Positions 25,395 through 36,803 of a stretch of DNA of 64,000 nt are shown here, in pieces. Every line of letters begins with the position of its first letter. The first letter of the stretch is position 1. Position numbers and translations under genes: made by a program. Below the pieces are notes generated by a model that was given only the letters and a program-made list of their open reading frames with translations, ran no database searches and was not told where the DNA came from. Source of the stretch: Cokeromyces recurvatus (lineage: Eukaryota > Mucoromycota > Mucoromycetes > Mucorales > Mucoraceae); NCBI RefSeq assembly GCF_025118155.1, contig NW_026251430.1:124001-188000 (forward strand), in the 5' to 3' direction.

Positions 25395-26720
25395 TATTGA
25401 CATTTATTTTATTTTATTAAAAGGTGGATGCAGATACAAAAGTTTTATCGGACGCGCTTACTTACATGGTTGCAGCAATGGCAAATGATATTACTATTAT
25501 GGGTTTATGTGGTGAAACTAGAATTGCTAATAAACGATCCTCTTGTAAAGACATACATTTATATACATATATATATATCACTATTTATAATGGATTTCTT
25601 ATATTATATATACATTATATAGGGGTTACAGCAATTCAAGTATTTGAATATTATATTTCACATCATTACGCAAAATCATTTGAATCTTTATTTGGTATTG
25701 TTACTTGTTTACCTGGTTGCTTTTCAATGTATCGTATTAAATCTCCAAAGAATGGCGCTTGGGTGCCTATCTTGGCCAATCCAGATATTATTCTCGAATA
25801 TAATCAAAACGTAGTAAATACGTTACATGAGAAAAACTTACTATTATTAGGTGAAGATCGTTTCTTGTCTACTTTAATGCTACGTACCTTTCCTAAACGT
25901 CAGATGATGTTTGTACCTCAAGCACGGTGTAAAACAGTAGTACCCGATGAATTCAAAGTGCTATTGTCTCAACGTCGTAGATGGATTAATTCAACTGTAC
26001 ATAATTTGATGGAACTCGTACTTGTCTCCGACCTTTGTGGTATTGCATGTTTATCCATGCAATTCTCTGTATTTGTAGATTTAATAGGTACCCTTGTTTT
26101 ACCTGCAGCTATTGTAATGACTATCTATTTAATTGTAAATACTGCAATTTCAACTGATCCTCAATGGCAGTCACTTGCATTACTGATTGCTATTCTTGGT
26201 CTACCTGCAGTTTTGATTGCAATTACAACATTTAAATTTATTTATATCTTATGGATGATTGGTAAGCATAAGCATAAGCATATATATACATTTGTGTAAT
26301 CTAATGTTTCACTTTTCTTTTTTTTTTTAAAAAAAAAAAACAAAAATATGCATAGTGTATTTAATCGCTCTACCTATTTGGAACTTTGTTTTGCCTTTAT
26401 ACTCTTTCTGGCATTTTGATGACTTTTCTTGGGGAGCCACTCGTGTAGTAGTAGGAGAAAAGAATGATAAAGGACATGGAGATGCAGAAGGTAAATTTGA
26501 TCCTACTCGTCTTGTTATGAAGAAATGGGAAGATTGGGAAACAGAAAGAACTGGTCAACGTTTCAATAAAAAGATGACTTTGAAGACTCCTCTAAGTGAT
26601 TCTTCATCTTCTTCTCCTTCTGCATTTGATGGCAAAAATACAATTACTCCCGCTACATCCTTTGGAACTATATTTAATGATAGAAAAATGTTTGGGTCTT
26701 CACCTGCATCTACAACATAA
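22750..26720 (+). CDS. CHS3: Chitin synthase, class IV (Chs3-like)
   Basis: Seven exons (22750-23550, 23650-24130, 24217-25130, 25197-25328, 25424-25544, 25623-26261, 26356-26720) give 1150 residues. The N-terminal 220 residues are Gln/Pro/Arg-rich and disordered, with long CAA-coded Gln runs. Two membrane segments follow, with an extracellular domain between. The GT2 core shows [61 protein letters not shown] and the [12 protein letters not shown] signature. C-terminal membrane helices lead to DDFSWGATR. It polymerises GlcNAc from UDP-GlcNAc across the plasma membrane. Class IV rests on the Chs3-like motifs. Intron 4 holds a poly-A tract of about 40. Confidence 0.95.
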
Positions 26721-26834
26721 GCCCTGTGTTTCCCCTTTTACTACCTCCCTCCCTCTCTCTCTCTCTCTCTTTCATTCTCTCTCATATCTTTTTTCCTTTC
26801 CTTTATATACTACTACTAAATATATAATGATTTA

Positions 26835-27407
26835 TTAAAATTCATAATCAAAAGCGAGAACATCTTCAAAAGTAGACTTATATTTTGATAAAAAGTCCAA
26901 ATGAGATTGATGATTGGCATAAACAGGAAGATCCTATAAATACATACATGTATATACATATTTTTTTTTAAAAAAAAATTGAGGACATTTATATGCTTAC
27001 AATGTACTTTTATTTATTTACCTCCTTTTTCTCCAATTCAACTACCCAGCCTAATTATCATCATCATATACATAATATACATCAATAAAAGTGTCATTAC
27101 GTAATTTATCTCTCTCTCCCTTTCTCCCTTTCTCCCTCTCTCTTTCTCTCGTTTCTTACCATATTCATATCCCTTTCCTCTATCTGTAAAGTTTTTTCCT
27201 GCACTAGCAATAGTAATTTGAGGAATAGTTTCCTTTAAAGCTAAAACGTCTTCAATTGTTTTCTCTTTAGCCTCTTTTGTAATTTCAGGTTTAAACTTGA
27301 CAAGTACTAGTACATTATAATTAATATTCTTTTTATTTTATTTCTCGGTTTCTTTTTTTTTCTTCTTCTTCTTCTTTTCACTTACCAATATGGACAACTT
27401 TCTTCAT
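26835..27407 (-). CDS. Small stress-responsive A/B-barrel (Dabb) protein
   Basis: Four minus-strand exons (27407-27386, 27306-27160, 27050-27022, 26933-26835) join in phase to 98 residues; none of the exons is long enough to stand out alone. The product begins MKKVVHIVLVKFKPEITKEAKE, then ASAGKNFTDRGKGYEYGWVVELE, and DLPVYANHQSHLDF. These match the dimeric alpha/beta-barrel Dabb family, which includes plant stress proteins and polyketide cyclases. Substrate unknown. The third exon is only 29 nt. Converges on the chitin synthase gene with a 114-bp gap. Confidence 0.85.
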
Positions 27408-27808
27408 TTTTATATTTAACACGAAATAATTAAAAAAAAAAGAGGGGTTGAAAATAGAAATAGAAAAAAGATAAAAAATACATTTTGTTACTACCCATTT
27501 TTGGAAAAGCCGTGTATTATATAATATTCAGTCACGTAGGAAATTATTACGTAACAAAAAAGAAAAAAAAAAGATACTACTAAGATATTAAATAAATAAA
27601 TATATTACATAATTAAACTTTTTGATCTTTATGAATACATAGTATCTAAATGATACTGGATGGCCCAAATTAGCTCGATAAATTAATAGAAAAAAAAGAA
27701 GCCAAAACCCTTATAAGAGTCACAAAGTAAAAAAAGAAAGAGGAGGAGGAGGAGGGGGAGGGGGAGGAAATGAAGAGGGAGAGGAGATGAATGAAAGATA
27801 TAATAACG

Positions 27809-27854
<46 letters not shown>

Positions 27855-28100
27855 AGGATAACGCACTAGCTTCGGTTATTAAACAGCCATCGCAGCAATA
27901 TAGAACCAGAGTCTTCAATAGGAAGGAGGAAAGCTTATCATAGAATATACAATATAAATCATGGAGATTGATGCATATTTTTATGCCAAAGAAAAGTCTG
28001 TGCGGAATCATAATGTGATGAACGGGGCAGTTTAACAAGCAACTAGTTCAATAGAAAGGACATTAGATCAGCAATTAAGACAGGAAGATATATAAGCAAC
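27408..28100. other. Intergenic, purine-rich low complexity
   Basis: Contains a GGA/GGGGA-rich stretch at about 27736-27797 and a poly-A run at about 27812-27852. No gene recognised. Confidence 0.5.
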
Positions 28101-29299
28101 GATGCATGTGTGGACAAAGAATTAAATGAGATTTGGTAAACAAATCTGTAGGATAATAAATACATGATCGGGACCCATCGCATACTGGTAGCCATCCAAG
28201 ACGCCAACAGAGAACATGGCTTCGTTCAATGATTGATATAGATAGCAAAAGGATAGGATCTGTACCTAGGTTGATACGCCACACATTCAATAACTTGGTA
28301 TTAGAAGCAATACGATAATTATTAAGACTGTCCTCCCAGGAACTGGTGACGGTATAACTTGAATATAGAATAATTCATATTTTTTTTTATAGGACACACA
28401 TCTTGTCTATAGTGGAGATTTAGTAAGACAATACCATTGTGAGAAGTTGGAAGAAATTTGGAGAAGCGATAGTAATATTTTTTTTTATCTAAAAGCGTAT
28501 CGCTGGGTAAACCAGAAGAGTGAAAGATATTATATTGGGTTTATAGAAGTTGAGTATGTTCTTGCATTGTAGTTTGATTATTTAAACGGAGTATAAGTTT
28601 AACGGCGAACTTAGGAGAGCCACCAAAGATATGACAGAAACATGTACTTCGACAAGTGTCAAGCTGTTTGAAAAGTTTACCATTCAAGGTTTGGATAGCT
28701 AATCCACATTTTAACTGGAGGTGTACTATTTGTAAACAAAGAAAGCGCTGCTATCCTCTCACTAAAATGAATATTATTTCTCTTCCTGGTACGCCAGCCA
28801 GTTTTATAAATATCGATAGTCCTTTGGCACCAGGTGCCCGTATTCTGTCTGTGAAGTCATCTATTTTTAGCATTGGTTGTAGAGAAAAGCATATTTAAAT
28901 ATGAGAAGGCTTTGTAAAGATTGTACATACTGTAACTATGCATACCTATTCTTTTCAGCAAATATATGTTTGTTCGTGTGTTTGCAGAATGATGAAAATT
29001 TTTATATCACAAGATGTCTTAACAAAGATTTTTTTTTTGCGGAAGTTTGGCTTTCGTTAACTGCTTACCAAAGAAGAGGATCTAGTATTCTGACTGCAGA
29101 AAGACGTGAGTTCATCAATCAATACCTTCAAGATTGCTGTGACTTGTCAAACTATGAGCTTGTTGTACGGACAACAAACTTCGTTAATCAAAGGAATTAA
29201 AGATATATATATGGAATACACATGTAATCTTATTTGATAATCATTTTCGATGTGTAATCAATGTTCTTTCAGCTATTCTAACTTGAATATCTGAATTGA
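28101..29299. other. Gene-poor island with scattered coding-like fragments
   Basis: Base composition is less AT-biased than surrounding intergenic DNA. Short open stretches exist (for example 28656-28898 and 28987-29200 on plus), but they do not join into a product I recognise. Most likely upstream part of the degenerate transposable element that follows, or other relic DNA. Confidence 0.35.
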
Positions 29300-30057
29300 A
29301 ATCAAGAAGAGAAGCAGAAAGTGTATTTGCAGAAATGACATTAAATGAAATTCATGGAATCATTACTCCCCTTGCTTCTAACTTTAAACAAGCTTTATTC
29401 AAAAGAATAACGGTAACCAGCAGGATTAGGGTCCAATTTTTTTTTACCCTATTTTTATTTGTGCCATAGATGCTCTTATACCTATATTATTGTCATATCC
29501 AAGATCATATCAATCCTGGAGAAACAATATTTATTATGATGTGAAAGCAAATCCAATTGAACATTTTAAGACCTTTTTTTTTTTAAGCTTGCTCAATTAT
29601 TTAACAAAAACTTTATGTCAAAACATTCTTGATCATTTCTGGACCACTACCTATTCCGGAGATAAACTCGCTTTATGAGCAACCATCATTATCATGAATT
29701 CTCCTGAGATTAGACCACAAGAGGAAGGAGGATTACGTTTTAGAGGAACGATTTAGACAGATGGTGCGGAAGTTACCAAAATAATAAAAAGAAAAAAAAG
29801 AACAGACAAACAAGGCTGATAGATACACAACACGATATAGTATTCAAGTGGAGTAGGCTCAGTACATCGATGAAATAAATATACAGCACTATACAGATCT
29901 TGTTGGCATATACATTACTGTAGACCCTGGACGTCGTGACTTATTGTATTTTGTATATGCAAATCCTACTTTAGAAGAGCTCATCAAGTATAGGGTACTC
30001 CAAGCCATTCCTAATCAAGTCACCGAAAAGAGTCAGGTATCGTCGAATATTAGAAAA

Positions 30058-30060
<3 letters not shown>
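29300..30060 (+). pseudogene. Decayed Fanzor/TnpB-like transposase
   Basis: Plus-strand fragments in shifting frames resemble fungal Fanzor (TnpB-like) proteins of Mucoromycota. Around 29728-29770 the translation reads EEGGLRFRGTI, a stop, then TDGAEV, matching a G..RFGGTIQTDGV-type motif. At 29860-29985 it reads QHYTDLVGIYITVDPGRRDLL, matching the RuvC-I segment, where the DPG aspartate is catalytic in intact members. Stops interrupt both stretches, and the RuvC-II/zinc-finger C-terminus is not seen, so it is broken. Intact relatives are RNA-guided endonucleases of transposons. Identification is from motif memory. Confidence 0.5.

Positions 30061-30094
<34 letters not shown>
30061..30094. 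repeat. Poly-A tract, about 36 nt
   Basis: Long A run directly after the transposase relic. Confidence 0.9.
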
Positions 30095-30100
<6 letters not shown>

Positions 30101-30448
30101 TTAAATATGTAGGTTTATTTTTCGTTTTTGACCAGTATTCTTACATTTTTTTCATTTTTAACATTTTTTTTTTTGAAAAAACAAACCAATATAAATATTT
30201 TCAGTGCGATATCATCTTGAAAAATAGTGTACATTAAACTGTATAACATTATATATAAAAAAAAAAGCTTATTGTATATATTATTTTAAAAAATAACATT
30301 TATACTTTATTAAACTTAAAAAAACGATAAAAAAAAGTCTAATATTACTATCAATTATGCAAAAAAAAAATTTTTATCCCGCAAAAGTTAAACTTTTTTT
30401 TTTTTTTTTATATGTATATATTTCTTCTAAGCAATACCATCTATTGAC

Positions 30449-31851
30449 ATGTCTGATAGACGATCCAAAGATAATAATAGAAGAAGAGATCGTCGAAAGG
30501 TTATATCCAGTTATTCAAAACTTTTTGTTTTTATTAACATTTAATTTTACAATAGAATGAATTTTCTGGTCGATTATTCCCTCAAGCGCCCATCATACTG
30601 GATAGACGTGAACGTCCATTAGAACAAAATAATGGTCAACACCAAACATCAGCAACAACTGTTAATGTTGAATCAGAACAACCTGTAATAACTAAGCAAG
30701 CAATTTACCAAACTAAGGATCATAACATGACAGCATCATTATCATCAATACCTTTTATGAGAAGACCTAATAAATTCAATACAGATGCCATTCTTAAAGT
30801 AAACATTTATACAAAAGAAAAAAAAAAAGAAAGAAAGAAAGATATTAACAAGACTTTTAGAACTTATCGGACCATCCAGGTCATTTTGTCATTGGTGTTA
30901 TAGGAAAACAAGGTGTTGGTAAATCAACCATATTATCTTATTTTACTCAAAACTCTGAGCAGGTAATTTGTATAAATGTAAAGAAAGTAATAAGTTAATA
31001 TTAACCTTTTTATTATATAATGTTAGGCATTTCCTACACAAGATAGTAATTATTTTCTTTATGAGGGACACAAAACAGATGGAATTGATATGTATATAAC
31101 ATCTGAAAGGGCTATTTTATTAGATACTGAGCCCATACTAAGTTGGACAGTATTGGATAATGTCTTAAGAAATGGATCCTTAGGAGGTTTACATCCAGAT
31201 TTATGGTTAGAAATGGAAACAATTTATAATATTATCTTTTTAATGTCTGTATGCAATACTATCCTTGTCATCACAGAAGGCACTGAAATTGATATGGATT
31301 TACTACGCTTTATTCAAAGAGCTGAGGCACTCAAATTCAATATACCCGATTTCCCTCTCCTAACACCTAGTCAATATGATATGAGTTATTATCCTGATAT
31401 TGCAATTGTATGTAACAAATGTTTATCAAGCGAATTTAATTGGAAGAAATATGTTGACACTCAAACTATCTTGAAATCCTTCTTTGAAGATTCACAGTTA
31501 AAGACTCAAGGTAAAAAAAAAGAAACCGAGTTCAGTCTTTATAGCATTAACATTTAAAAACATATAGGTCTGTTAAGTTTAGGTAATGTTTTAGCTTCCT
31601 TTAAATACAGTAGCAATGAATCAAATTTATTTCTATTACCTCTAAAAGGAGATGAGCAAATTGAATCCTTTGATGTACTTGTCGCTGCTTTAAGGGATCA
31701 AATACTAGCTGGTCCGAGAAGACCTGGTAAAAAGGGTCAATTATCTGAAAAGGAATGGTATTATAATGCTTTAAAGACTTTTGAGTTGATACGAAAATCA
31801 GATTATATTCATGAATATCTTCAAATTGTACGCAAATTAAGAGATACCTAA
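30449..31851 (+). CDS. SMG9: SMG9-type nonsense-mediated decay factor
   Basis: Five exons (30449-30499, 30556-30798, 30861-30962, 31027-31510, 31568-31851) give 387 residues. A basic N-terminus (MSDRRSKDNNRRRDRRK) leads to a G domain with the P-loop GKQGVGKST and the conserved block KTDGIDMYITSERAILLDTEPILS, diagnostic for SMG9. SMG9 with SMG8 restrains the SMG1 kinase that phosphorylates UPF1. Ascomycete yeasts lack it, so its presence fits an early-diverging fungus. The exon 1 donor (GTTATA) is non-ideal but phases agree. Confidence 0.9.
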
Positions 31852-32744
31852 TATTTACATATACAGATATATATGCATATAAACATAGTAGATCAACAGA
31901 ATAAAATCCAAAAAAAAAAGATTAGATAAAAGACATTTATAAGCTTAAAATACATAAAGGTTTGTACGAAATTAGTTTGTACTCGTTTTCCCTTGGTTAA
32001 GCTAGTATTCAATTTCGAAAAAATATACCTTTAGAAAGGAAGAATTGTTTTATTGATAATAATATGAGTTATAAGAGGCAATAGTTTGTCTCCCCTCCCT
32101 CCCCCCCTTTTTTTTTCTTTTAAACAACCTATTAATTCAATGAACTACCAACTTGGGCTGAATGGAGTCGACCTCTATGTTGGTGTCTTGGTTGTTGATT
32201 ACCTGGTGGTGACCCAAAACTTTGTATCTGCGCCCGTAATTGATCATTTACCTTTTTTTCCTAGTAAACGGTAGAAAGCCATCCATTGCACGAAACAGCT
32301 CCACCATTTATACATGGATTATCCACTGACATTTAATATGTAACAGGTTATTTAAGCTTAATCCTCTTCCCCATGGTAAGATTCCTCCTGAAGAAATCTT
32401 TCTTGAAGAAATCCTTCTATTTGGTATTTATCTGATCAAGTAGTTACTGTGACAGATAATACGGTTCTCTTGTCTTTTTTCTTTTCTTTATCTTTTTCTC
32501 CTTCAACTATCAAAAGTTTTCTTTTTTTTTATGGGTTCCTTATTCCCCTTTTTTTAACCTGGCCCGAACAATGCAATACTAAGTTATTATTATGTGGTGC
32601 TCATCAAATAAGTTCTAAAAAAAAATTTATGTATTAACAACGTAATAAAAGCATAAGGGTGTTTCCTTTTTAAGGATTTTGATTTTTTTTTTTTTAATGG
32701 CTTTTTATCTTTTTTATTATTATTGTATTGTAGTTAAATAAAAA
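31852..32744. other. Intergenic with coding-like minus-strand fragments
   Basis: No confident gene. On the minus strand, 32263-32141 reads as an open segment (from an AG acceptor: EKKVNDQLRAQIQSFGSPPG, ending VGSSLN and stop), and 32417-32360 reads FLQERFLQEESYHGEED then stop. They may be relics of a lost gene or chance. Pyrimidine-rich promoter DNA of the next gene begins near 32660. Confidence 0.35.
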
Positions 32745-35700
32745 ATGTCAAATCAACAAAAGCAACGAGATGCATTCAGCTTAACATCTATATACCAAGC
32801 TCTTCAAAACCCAAAATCGACAATTGCAACTCGTTCGATGACCAATCTTCAAAATGCTTCAATAAAGGAAATCGATTATACCCTACGAAAAATTCACAGT
32901 TACGTTAAGCATAAAAAAGAACAGTGGCCAGAACGAAGATTGGTACGATGTCTTGATTATATCTTTATTTATAGTGTAAAACCACAGTTGGAAGAACGAA
33001 TGCAACTGCCTTCATTTAAAGCCAATGTGCGATGGATTCTTGACATGTTGCAAAATACAACAAGCGATCAACAGCAAGATGTTGAGACTGTGATGACATT
33101 ACAACTACAGTCTGCTATAAAATTTTTTTGCGGCTTGTCCGAATCAGTCTCTTCTCAACTCTCTCCAGACTCTTCAGCATTAATAAGTTTTAAGGCAGAT
33201 ATAAAGCATCGAGAAGGCATTCAATCCTTATTGATATTGTCCCAGTCATCCATACAATCGATTCGTATTTACTGTATACGTGCCTTGATGGCTCAATTAA
33301 AGTACTTTACTAAAGAAATGACCAACTTGAATACCTTTGAGATTTTATCTCGGTTACTTCTAGAGATACCCAGTTTATTAAATACAATATCAATACGACC
33401 ACCTGTTACTGATATTGCCCAGAGGCGTGTTGAATTAGATCATAGTATAATGGCATGTCGTTTATTAGAATCTATATTTAAATATGAGCCTCTATCGCAG
33501 CCCTCAGAAAGTAGATTAGCCTTTGCAGAATCAGATATGTTTCAACAACTTGTAAACGTTTGGCAAGCAGCCTGTCATTACGACTATCAATCAGGACTTG
33601 TCATAGCATTAGACGATGAAGGATTAAAACAGACTAATAAAACAAGCATAAAAAATTTAAGTGCACTCGTTTATTCACTCACAATCATTATACAAAGATG
33701 TACTCATGTTTCAAAGAAAGCTGCAAGCTGCGTTGCCGAGGCGCAAATAAGAGCAAAATGGCAACCTTTACTTGCACTTTGTATGCAAACCTGGATCTGT
33801 GGTACCTGCTGCATAACAACAACAACAACAACAAGGAATTCATTTACACCTGCTATGCTGGATAAAGAAAAAAGTATAATGAAAAAATTGATACAAATCT
33901 CATTAGATATTGTATCTGTACTTCAATGTCATATGCATTGGTTGGCGTACGTTGATCAAATGATTTTGGATTTGACAAATTTTGTTATGTCCTATGTCTC
34001 GCAGCCTATCTTACCTGAACAAGCCAGTATGGTGGGTACTACCTCTACTCTAATCCATACAGATCTTTGTATTGATGTAGAAGAAAGAGGTTATCAGCTT
34101 GATGGTACACATCTTGAGATGCATCAAGACCTTTTCGTACTCATATTAGAGTCCTTTATTCAGCATGTCCAAATTGCCTCATCTGATGTGATAAAAAGAG
34201 TATCAAGTCGTGTTGCTTGGTGTTTAAAGTCTATCCTTACCATTCTGCTTAATGTAAATCAACTTGAGATGTCTGTATTACGTTCACGTGTACTTCGACT
34301 TATTGTTTTCTTTTTACATTATGATGAAGCTATTAGTGTCCTTGCAACCTCAACTACAAATATTACTCATCTTGTTTGGGGCCCCACCATTGACATGGCT
34401 AAACAAGGGCTCATGACTATCTCTTCCTGTCTATCGCCAGCAGCGGAATTAACAGCTGCACAATCAGTCACTGTCTATAAGGCAAAACGAGCATTTATAG
34501 CCCTTGAAATGATCTTGAGGCATCCTCGTGCCTGTGAGCGTCTCGTCGATTGTGATGTCCTCCAACTTGTAAATATTTCTTTTATTCCTCAAGGTCAACT
34601 ATTGGAAAAATCGCGTTCGTTGCTTGTTGTCTATGCTCTCTTTGGGAAGTTTATCGCTGCCTTATCTCGACGTACAGCCTTTGTACGTAACAAGTTGCGA
34701 GATGAATGTAGCTTATTTCCTGTAGTGATGAAATTGCTTCATGAAGCAATCGAGTGTAAAGAAAATCGTCGTAGAGCATCATTACATTCAGAAAAAGAAA
34801 ACGACCGGATTATGATGGGTTGGAATCATATTATATCGAGTTGTTTGATGGTAGTAAGTTCGTTTCAATATGATGAAGCATCTATGCGTCTATGGCTCTC
34901 ATGGGGAAATAACGATGATACTCCCCCCTCACAAAAGAAACTTTCTATCCTTCCTTATGTTCTAGCAGTTTTGTTTCCATGGAGATATAAAGCACCTGAA
35001 AAGATAGCAAGTGAGTTGGAAACGCATACGTATTTGAAATCCGACTATCAAGTGATGCTACTAGCAGCACAGGTATTAGATCAACTATCGTCTATTCCAC
35101 TTTGTGGTCGACAAATGATTATGGATAAATCATCATTACCGAATCTAAGTAAAATAATGGTTGCCTTGAATCCTGTTCATTTCCATCATCCTCCATCCAC
35201 AACGACTCCTTTGTTGTCTTCTAATAATGAAATGATGGATGAATCCATACAACAAGTCTTATCAGCGATTCTAAGTATTGAAGATGATGCAAATAAACCT
35301 CCACAACTCCTTTCTTCTACCACGAATGAGCCATTTCTTCTAAAGAGGACAAATAGAGAAGAACTTCAGTTTCAATTTACAGATTGTCTGAGACGAAGTG
35401 CAATCCGTCTGTTAAGTTCAAATGACAATACGCAATTCATTATCTTGAGTGATGCCTTTACGTCCTTCTTTGAGCCCATGCTGAAGCATCCTAGTCGAGG
35501 TACAAGCCATGAATACTGGCGTCATATCCTTTGTACTGAGCTACATGACAAAAGGATGCAAGATTTTAAGAAACTTTATAAATTTACAGCAGCAGAAGAA
35601 GAGAATACAATTAAACTTCACGAATTTAGTGCAGTTGCTGTAGGATATGCAACTGTAGGTGTCTTAAGTGACGAAGAATGGAATCAGACGTTGGGACTAA

Positions 35701-36593
35701 CCGTTTTAGAAAACAGTATCGTTAGTACCAACCACGTCTTTGCCATCTTTTGTCAAATGTTATTGTATGAACTTGAATATAAGGAAGATAGTACGATGAT
35801 GAGTGATGATAATTCTTTACTGACTTTAGTCACACCATTTCGGCGACACGCAGCTGCACAAATGATTGAGACGTTAGCATTCGAATTTGAAGATATTTGG
35901 CGTATAGAAACAGAGACGATTCAAAAGAATGCTCAGATTCAACCCGATATACTTGGGCTTGCTGAACCCAAGGAAATAGTTTCATTCATTACAGATGATG
36001 CGCCGCCTAATACATATATCTCTGGTAATCGACAATTATTACGAGCGAGATCTGTGATCTTTGAGGCACTTTTAAGCACAGATTATGCGGAGTCAACAAT
36101 GGCAGCGATTCCGTTACACGATGTAACCTTTTGTGGTCTAAAACACTTTATTAGAATTATTCACCAATTAAATGAGGTAAACATGAAGGATGAGATAGTT
36201 CAAGTCTTGGATCCTTCTATGACTTGGAAGGATATTATTGATTTATTGCACATATCAGATCAATTTGGAGCAGCAGATGTCAAACAGTTGTGCGAGTATT
36301 GGATATTAGAAAAGGTAAAACATTTAAACGATAATAAGCAAGAAGAACGAGTTGTTTGTCTTGAAGGTATGATAGACTTATATCGCTTATGTCGGGATCC
36401 AATTGAAAAAGATGGTGGTATTACTTCAGATACGTGGCCATTTGCTACCGTACTAAGAGAAAGTTTAAAAGCAATCATTCAATACATGACAGAATCAAGT
36501 CAAATAAGTAACTTTTTACAAATGATTCAAGATAAAAATATAGAAGAATTAGACGCCTTTTGCAACGGTTTAGCCAGTTTATTAAAAAAATAA
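32745..36593 (+). CDS. Large ARM-like/BTB domain protein, intronless
   Basis: A single 1282-residue open frame with no intron, in contrast to its neighbours. Most of the length is predicted by eye to be helical solenoid (repeated Leu-rich amphipathic helices), ARM/HEAT-like. Near residues 1085-1185 there is a BTB/POZ-like region: NRQLLRARSVIFEALLSTDYAES, IPLHDVTFCGLKHFIRII, then DLLHISDQFGAADVKQLCEYW, typical of the end of a BTB fold. The combination recalls ARMC5-like proteins, which serve as CUL3 substrate adaptors, but homology to that exact family is not shown. Start ATG follows a TATTGTAG leader. An asparagine-coded AAT run follows the stop. Confidence 0.75.
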   Translation: MSNQQKQRDAFSLTSIYQALQNPKSTIATRSMTNLQNASIKEIDYTLRKIHSYVKHKKEQWPERRLVRCLDYIFIYSVKPQLEERMQLPSFKANVRWILDMLQNTTSDQQQDVETVMTLQLQSAIKFFCGLSESVSSQLSPDSSALISFKADIKHREGIQSLLILSQSSIQSIRIYCIRALMAQLKYFTKEMTNLNTFEILSRLLLEIPSLLNTISIRPPVTDIAQRRVELDHSIMACRLLESIFKYEPLSQPSESRLAFAESDMFQQLVNVWQAACHYDYQSGLVIALDDEGLKQTNKTSIKNLSALVYSLTIIIQRCTHVSKKAASCVAEAQIRAKWQPLLALCMQTWICGTCCITTTTTTRNSFTPAMLDKEKSIMKKLIQISLDIVSVLQCHMHWLAYVDQMILDLTNFVMSYVSQPILPEQASMVGTTSTLIHTDLCIDVEERGYQLDGTHLEMHQDLFVLILESFIQHVQIASSDVIKRVSSRVAWCLKSILTILLNVNQLEMSVLRSRVLRLIVFFLHYDEAISVLATSTTNITHLVWGPTIDMAKQGLMTISSCLSPAAELTAAQSVTVYKAKRAFIALEMILRHPRACERLVDCDVLQLVNISFIPQGQLLEKSRSLLVVYALFGKFIAALSRRTAFVRNKLRDECSLFPVVMKLLHEAIECKENRRRASLHSEKENDRIMMGWNHIISSCLMVVSSFQYDEASMRLWLSWGNNDDTPPSQKKLSILPYVLAVLFPWRYKAPEKIASELETHTYLKSDYQVMLLAAQVLDQLSSIPLCGRQMIMDKSSLPNLSKIMVALNPVHFHHPPSTTTPLLSSNNEMMDESIQQVLSAILSIEDDANKPPQLLSSTTNEPFLLKRTNREELQFQFTDCLRRSAIRLLSSNDNTQFIILSDAFTSFFEPMLKHPSRGTSHEYWRHILCTELHDKRMQDFKKLYKFTAAEEENTIKLHEFSAVAVGYATVGVLSDEEWNQTLGLTVLENSIVSTNHVFAIFCQMLLYELEYKEDSTMMSDDNSLLTLVTPFRRHAAAQMIETLAFEFEDIWRIETETIQKNAQIQPDILGLAEPKEIVSFITDDAPPNTYISGNRQLLRARSVIFEALLSTDYAESTMAAIPLHDVTFCGLKHFIRIIHQLNEVNMKDEIVQVLDPSMTWKDIIDLLHISDQFGAADVKQLCEYWILEKVKHLNDNKQEERVVCLEGMIDLYRLCRDPIEKDGGITSDTWPFATVLRESLKAIIQYMTESSQISNFLQMIQDKNIEELDAFCNGLASLLKK

Positions 36594-36612
36594 AAATAAT
36601 AACAATAATAAT

Positions 36613-36645
<33 letters not shown>

Positions 36646-36664
36646 AGCTGAGGTCAAGCTCAAG

Positions 36665-36702
<38 letters not shown>

Positions 36703-36803
36703 TGGCGGAATTTTCTCATTTTATCGGGTTACAGGACGAGAAAATATTTGATTTTACATTTTTTTATTTTTTTATTTTTTCTCTTCTTTTTGCTGTTTTA
36801 TTT
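36594..36803. promoter_or_regulatory. Spacer and promoter before MAM3-like gene
   Basis: 210 bp with a (AAT)n-like run at 36600-36644 and a T-tract at about 36666-36701 upstream of the next start codon. Confidence 0.4.
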
